Source: Myxococcales bacterium (GTDB lineage Bacteria > Myxococcota_A > Polyangia > Polyangiales > Ga0077539). Taken from it: 64,000 bases of DNA. The translations under genes were made by a program, and so were the position numbers. This document shows, in pieces, positions 61,754-64,000 of this stretch. The notes under the pieces are model-generated. The model saw only the letters and a list, made by a program, of their open reading frames with translations, had not been told where the DNA came from and ran no database searches. The stretch is from assembly GCA_016792845.1 (NCBI GenBank), contig JAEUKH010000034.1, positions 124,001-188,000 of the forward strand. The letters are read 5' to 3'. Position 1 is the first letter of the stretch. Each line of letters opens with the position of its first letter.

Positions 61754-63564
61754 CGTCGAACCTCACGAACCCTGAGCCGAACCCTGTCACGACCGAGCAC
61801 CACGCGCCCGATGGGAACCACCACGCGGCGCATGTTCTGAAGCGCCTCGCCGCCGTCGGTGCTCGCCCCCGGGCGCAAGAGGTCGAGGGCGCTCGACGGG
61901 AGGTTCGGCACGACGCGCCCGCGGAGGGTGACCCCCTGGCCGGGCAGCTTCATGCTCACCACGAGGGCGTCGTCGGGGTAGCGGGTCTGGAGGTTCCGCA
62001 AGACGTCGTCGAGCGACTCGGGCTCGGCGAGGTCGGGCACGGTGTCGCTCCCCGAGGCGACCTCTAGCTCGACCTCGCGCCCGGCGAGCTCGCGGCCGAT
62101 GGGCACCCTGATGACCCGCATCTCGGGGGGCTGACCGTAGCGCCCGAGGCTCACCCGCAGCTCGGCCTCGTCGCCCGGGTCGACCTCGGCGCGGGCCAAA
62201 GAGACGCTGCGCACGAACGCGAACTCGCGCGCCCAACGCAGCCGCACCTCGACGTCGACGCCCTCGACCGCCACGGGGGCGAAGGCGTTGTCGAGGGCCC
62301 GGGCGATCACCTCGTTGGCCGCCACGCCCCGAATGGCGCGGGGCCCCTCGGCGCCTGAGCCGAGCTCGGTCACCTCGACGGGTTGGCGCCCGCGGAGCCG
62401 CACCCGAGAGCGCACCGACCAGGCGACGTCGCCCATGTCGCTCGCGGTCTCTTCGATCGCCGTCTCGATGACGCTGCCGGTGAGGCGCGCGGCGAGGGGG
62501 CGCCAGGCGGCGACGGTCACGTTCCAATCATCGTGGGGGGTGCCCTCGACGCCGATGACCCGCACCCGCACGGGGAAGGTGGGCGCCGTTGACTGTGTGT
62601 CAAGAATGATCGCCGGGCCGCGGTCTTGCACCAACGCGCCGAGGTTTCGCACGGGCTCGCTGATCTTGAACGAGCGCCGCTCGCTGGCGAGGATCCACAT
62701 CACCCGCGCGATGGCCGTGGGCAGCGCCGTCTCGCCGCCGCTCGCGAGGGGGTGCCCGAAGGCGAGCACGTTGTTGCCCTCGGCCCAGGTCACGGTGCCG
62801 CCGGCGTTTCCCGAGATGTCACCCTGGATCATCCGTACGGTGAGCGCCCCGCCCGCCTCGTACCGCGTCGGCGCGTCGCTCGGCGCCGTCGCAGGGCCGC
62901 CCCCGCCGGCGGCCTGGAGCGCGGTGACCCCCAAGGGCGCGAGGGCCTCGGCCAGGTGCGCGAAGGCCGTGCGCGAGAGCCCCGAGAAGCTCATCGGCGT
63001 GCTCACCGGCACCAATGACCCGTAGGCCGTCTCGACCGGCGCGCGGGCCGCGGTGTTGCGTCTTGACAGTGTGTCAAGGCTCGCACGCTCGGCCGCCTCG
63101 CTGACAATGGGGAGGGGCGCGCTGGAGCCGGGCATGAGGCCCGGGGGCGTGCGGCGCGGGCGTCGTAGCTCGGCGAGCATCTGCGCGATGGGGGTGACCC
63201 CGGCGACGGGGTCGCGGCCGAACTCCCAGCCGTAGGCGTAGGCGCCGATGAGGCGGTCGTTGATGTAGATGGGCGAGCCCGACATGCCGCCGACGGTGCC
63301 TGCGTGTTCGAGCACCGGGTGGCTCGGGCGAATGAGCACGAGGTCGGCGTGGGGGCGAAAGTTGTGCACCACGTCGATGACCTCGACGTCGAAGCGCTCG
63401 GGGCGCATGCCGCGCATGACCGTCAGACCGTAGCCGCGCATGCCCGGGCGGAGCTCGCTCACGTCGAGGTACCGCGGGTCGCTCGGGCGCGTCTGTGCGA
63501 GGAGCGAACCCGATGCCACCAACGCGACCGCGACACACCCGAGAGTCAGAGAAGAAGCGCGCAC
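61750..63564 (-). CDS. SpoIVB-type (S55) serine peptidase-like exported protein
   Basis: 604 residues from the GTG at 63564, giving a signal VRASSLTLGCVAVALVASGSLLAQ. The peptidase-like domain has RPGMRGYGLTVMRG, VLEHAGTVGGMSGSPIY (catalytic Ser near residue 96), GAYAYGWEFGRDPVAGVTPI and later VTWAEGNNVLAFGHPLASGG. Residues about 380-600 are unassigned beta-rich sequence. SpoIVB cleaves a partner to trigger signalling during Bacillus sporulation; myxobacterial relatives are common and their targets are not known to me. It shares GTGA with the downstream beta-propeller gene, a plausible partner. Confidence 0.88.
   Translation of the reverse strand: MRASSLTLGCVAVALVASGSLLAQTRPSDPRYLDVSELRPGMRGYGLTVMRGMRPERFDVEVIDVVHNFRPHADLVLIRPSHPVLEHAGTVGGMSGSPIYINDRLIGAYAYGWEFGRDPVAGVTPIAQMLAELRRPRRTPPGLMPGSSAPLPIVSEAAERASLDTLSRRNTAARAPVETAYGSLVPVSTPMSFSGLSRTAFAHLAEALAPLGVTALQAAGGGGPATAPSDAPTRYEAGGALTVRMIQGDISGNAGGTVTWAEGNNVLAFGHPLASGGETALPTAIARVMWILASERRSFKISEPVRNLGALVQDRGPAIILDTQSTAPTFPVRVRVIGVEGTPHDDWNVTVAAWRPLAARLTGSVIETAIEETASDMGDVAWSVRSRVRLRGRQPVEVTELGSGAEGPRAIRGVAANEVIARALDNAFAPVAVEGVDVEVRLRWAREFAFVRSVSLARAEVDPGDEAELRVSLGRYGQPPEMRVIRVPIGRELAGREVELEVASGSDTVPDLAEPESLDDVLRNLQTRYPDDALVVSMKLPGQGVTLRGRVVPNLPSSALDLLRPGASTDGGEALQNMRRVVVPIGRVVLGRDRVRLRVREVRR
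62589..62603. promoter_or_regulatory. TTGAC-TGTGT-GTCAA dispersed palindrome 18
   Basis: Both arms exact. Inside the SpoIVB-type gene (codes LDTQST). Confidence 0.75.
63063..63077. promoter_or_regulatory. TTGAC-AGTGT-GTCAA dispersed palindrome 19
   Basis: Both arms exact; rightmost copy. Inside the SpoIVB-type gene (codes LDTLSR). Confidence 0.75.
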
Positions 63565-63688
63565 CGTTACCCGGCCGCGAGGATGGGCACCGGGGTCACA
63601 CCGTGTCAACGCGCGACTGCGCCCGGTCACGCCCTGCCCAGGTGGGGAGCTGGTCAAGGCGGGGCCGAGCGGAGGTAGGCTCCCGGGC

Positions 63689-64000
63689 ATGATCGATCTG
63701 TATTATTGGCCCACCCCGAACGGGTGGAAGGTGAGCGCCTTTCTCGAAGAGGCGGGGCTCGAATACCGGGTGATCGCGGTCAACATCGGGCGCGGCGAGC
63801 AGTTCGCGCCTGAGTTTCTGAAGATCTCGCCGAACAACCGAATGCCGGCCATTGTCGACCATGCGCCGGCCGACGGCGGGGCGCCCATTTCGGTCTTCGA
63901 GAGCGGCGCCATCTTGGTCTACCTCGCTGAGAAGACCGGGCGGTTCATGCCCCGCGACCTGCGCGGTCGCAACGAGGTGATGCAGTGGGTGATGTGGCAG
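63689..64000 (+). CDS. Glutathione S-transferase family protein, N-terminal part
   Basis: 104 codons run off the window end. From the ATG at 63689 it reads MIDLYYWPTPNGWKVSAFLEE, then RVIAVNIGRGEQFAPEFLKISPNNRMPAIVDH and ISVFESGAILVYLAEKTGRF: the thioredoxin-like N-domain of a YghU/YfcG-type (Nu class) GST, with the cis-Pro (RMPAI) and the glutathione-binding ESGAI. GGAGG lies 12 bases upstream. Divergent from the SpoIVB-type gene with a 124-base gap. Confidence 0.92.
   Translation, partial: MIDLYYWPTPNGWKVSAFLEEAGLEYRVIAVNIGRGEQFAPEFLKISPNNRMPAIVDHAPADGGAPISVFESGAILVYLAEKTGRFMPRDLRGRNEVMQWVMWQ

Noticed and set aside
63595..63609. GTCAC-ACCGT-GTCAA upstream of the SpoIVB-type gene
   Set aside because: Two arm mismatches; kept out of the count although the spacing is right.

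Overview
The window is about 70% GC by eye, densely coded on both strands, and has no gene-free stretch longer than about 250 bases. I see no rRNA, tRNA, CRISPR array, insertion sequence or prophage. Many Ser/Thr-kinase, lipoprotein, TPR/HEAT, DUF1501/c-type cytochrome, SpoIVB-like peptidase, lysyl-oxidase and sigma-54-activator genes, with frequent GTG starts, suggest a myxobacterium (Myxococcota, perhaps a Polyangiales/Sandaracinus-like lineage). The lineage is inference; no marker gene was searched.

Layout. 1-8.6 kb: end of gcvT, then cdsA-uppS, a zinc-finger-less DnaJ-type protein, two lipoproteins (one a HEAT-like/cyclophilin fusion) and gcvP. Two parS-like palindromes lie in the cyclophilin gene. 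8.9-16.2 kb: a two-gene cassette, a GHKL/HSP90-type ATPase overlapping by ATGA a giant 1872-aa partner whose own N-terminus looks like a decayed GHKL module. 16.2-22.3 kb: small basic protein, secreted protein, and a four-gene run ending in a protein with two kinase domains. 22.2-29.5 kb: mutY, small membrane protein, WHy-domain lipoprotein, a 1397-aa TPR/HEAT protein and an unknown gene. 29.5-43.6 kb: penicillin-acylase lipoprotein, HugZ-like protein, a four-gene DUF1549/lipoprotein/DUF1501/cytochrome operon, a CehA-type PHP lipoprotein and two unknowns. 43.6-48.4 kb: rpoH-like sigma factor and a selB-Rieske oxygenase-2OG-type oxygenase operon. 48.5-56 kb: lysyl oxidase, two radical SAM genes (the second B12-type, fused to a PCMT-like methyltransferase) and a sigma-54-activator-like regulator without GAFTGA, preceded by a GG-N10-GC promoter candidate and TGTTCG/CGAACA palindromes, and followed by a strong terminator. 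56-64 kb: aminotransferase, small basic protein, PLP decarboxylase, yaeQ, beta-propeller protein, SpoIVB-type peptidase and the start of a glutathione transferase.

The most striking non-gene signal is a dispersed 15-bp palindrome, TTGAC-RNNNY-GTCAA. I found 19 copies with both five-base arms exact and 5 with one mismatch, all with the same 5-base spacer, against about 0.01 expected by chance. Almost all lie inside genes, in codons that look rare for this genome. There are none in the first 21.5 kb, and 11 exact copies fall between 51.5 and 63.1 kb. It resembles in design, but not in sequence, the MatP site matS (GTGACRNYGTCAC), and suggests a chromosome-organising or nucleoid-associated DNA-binding system.
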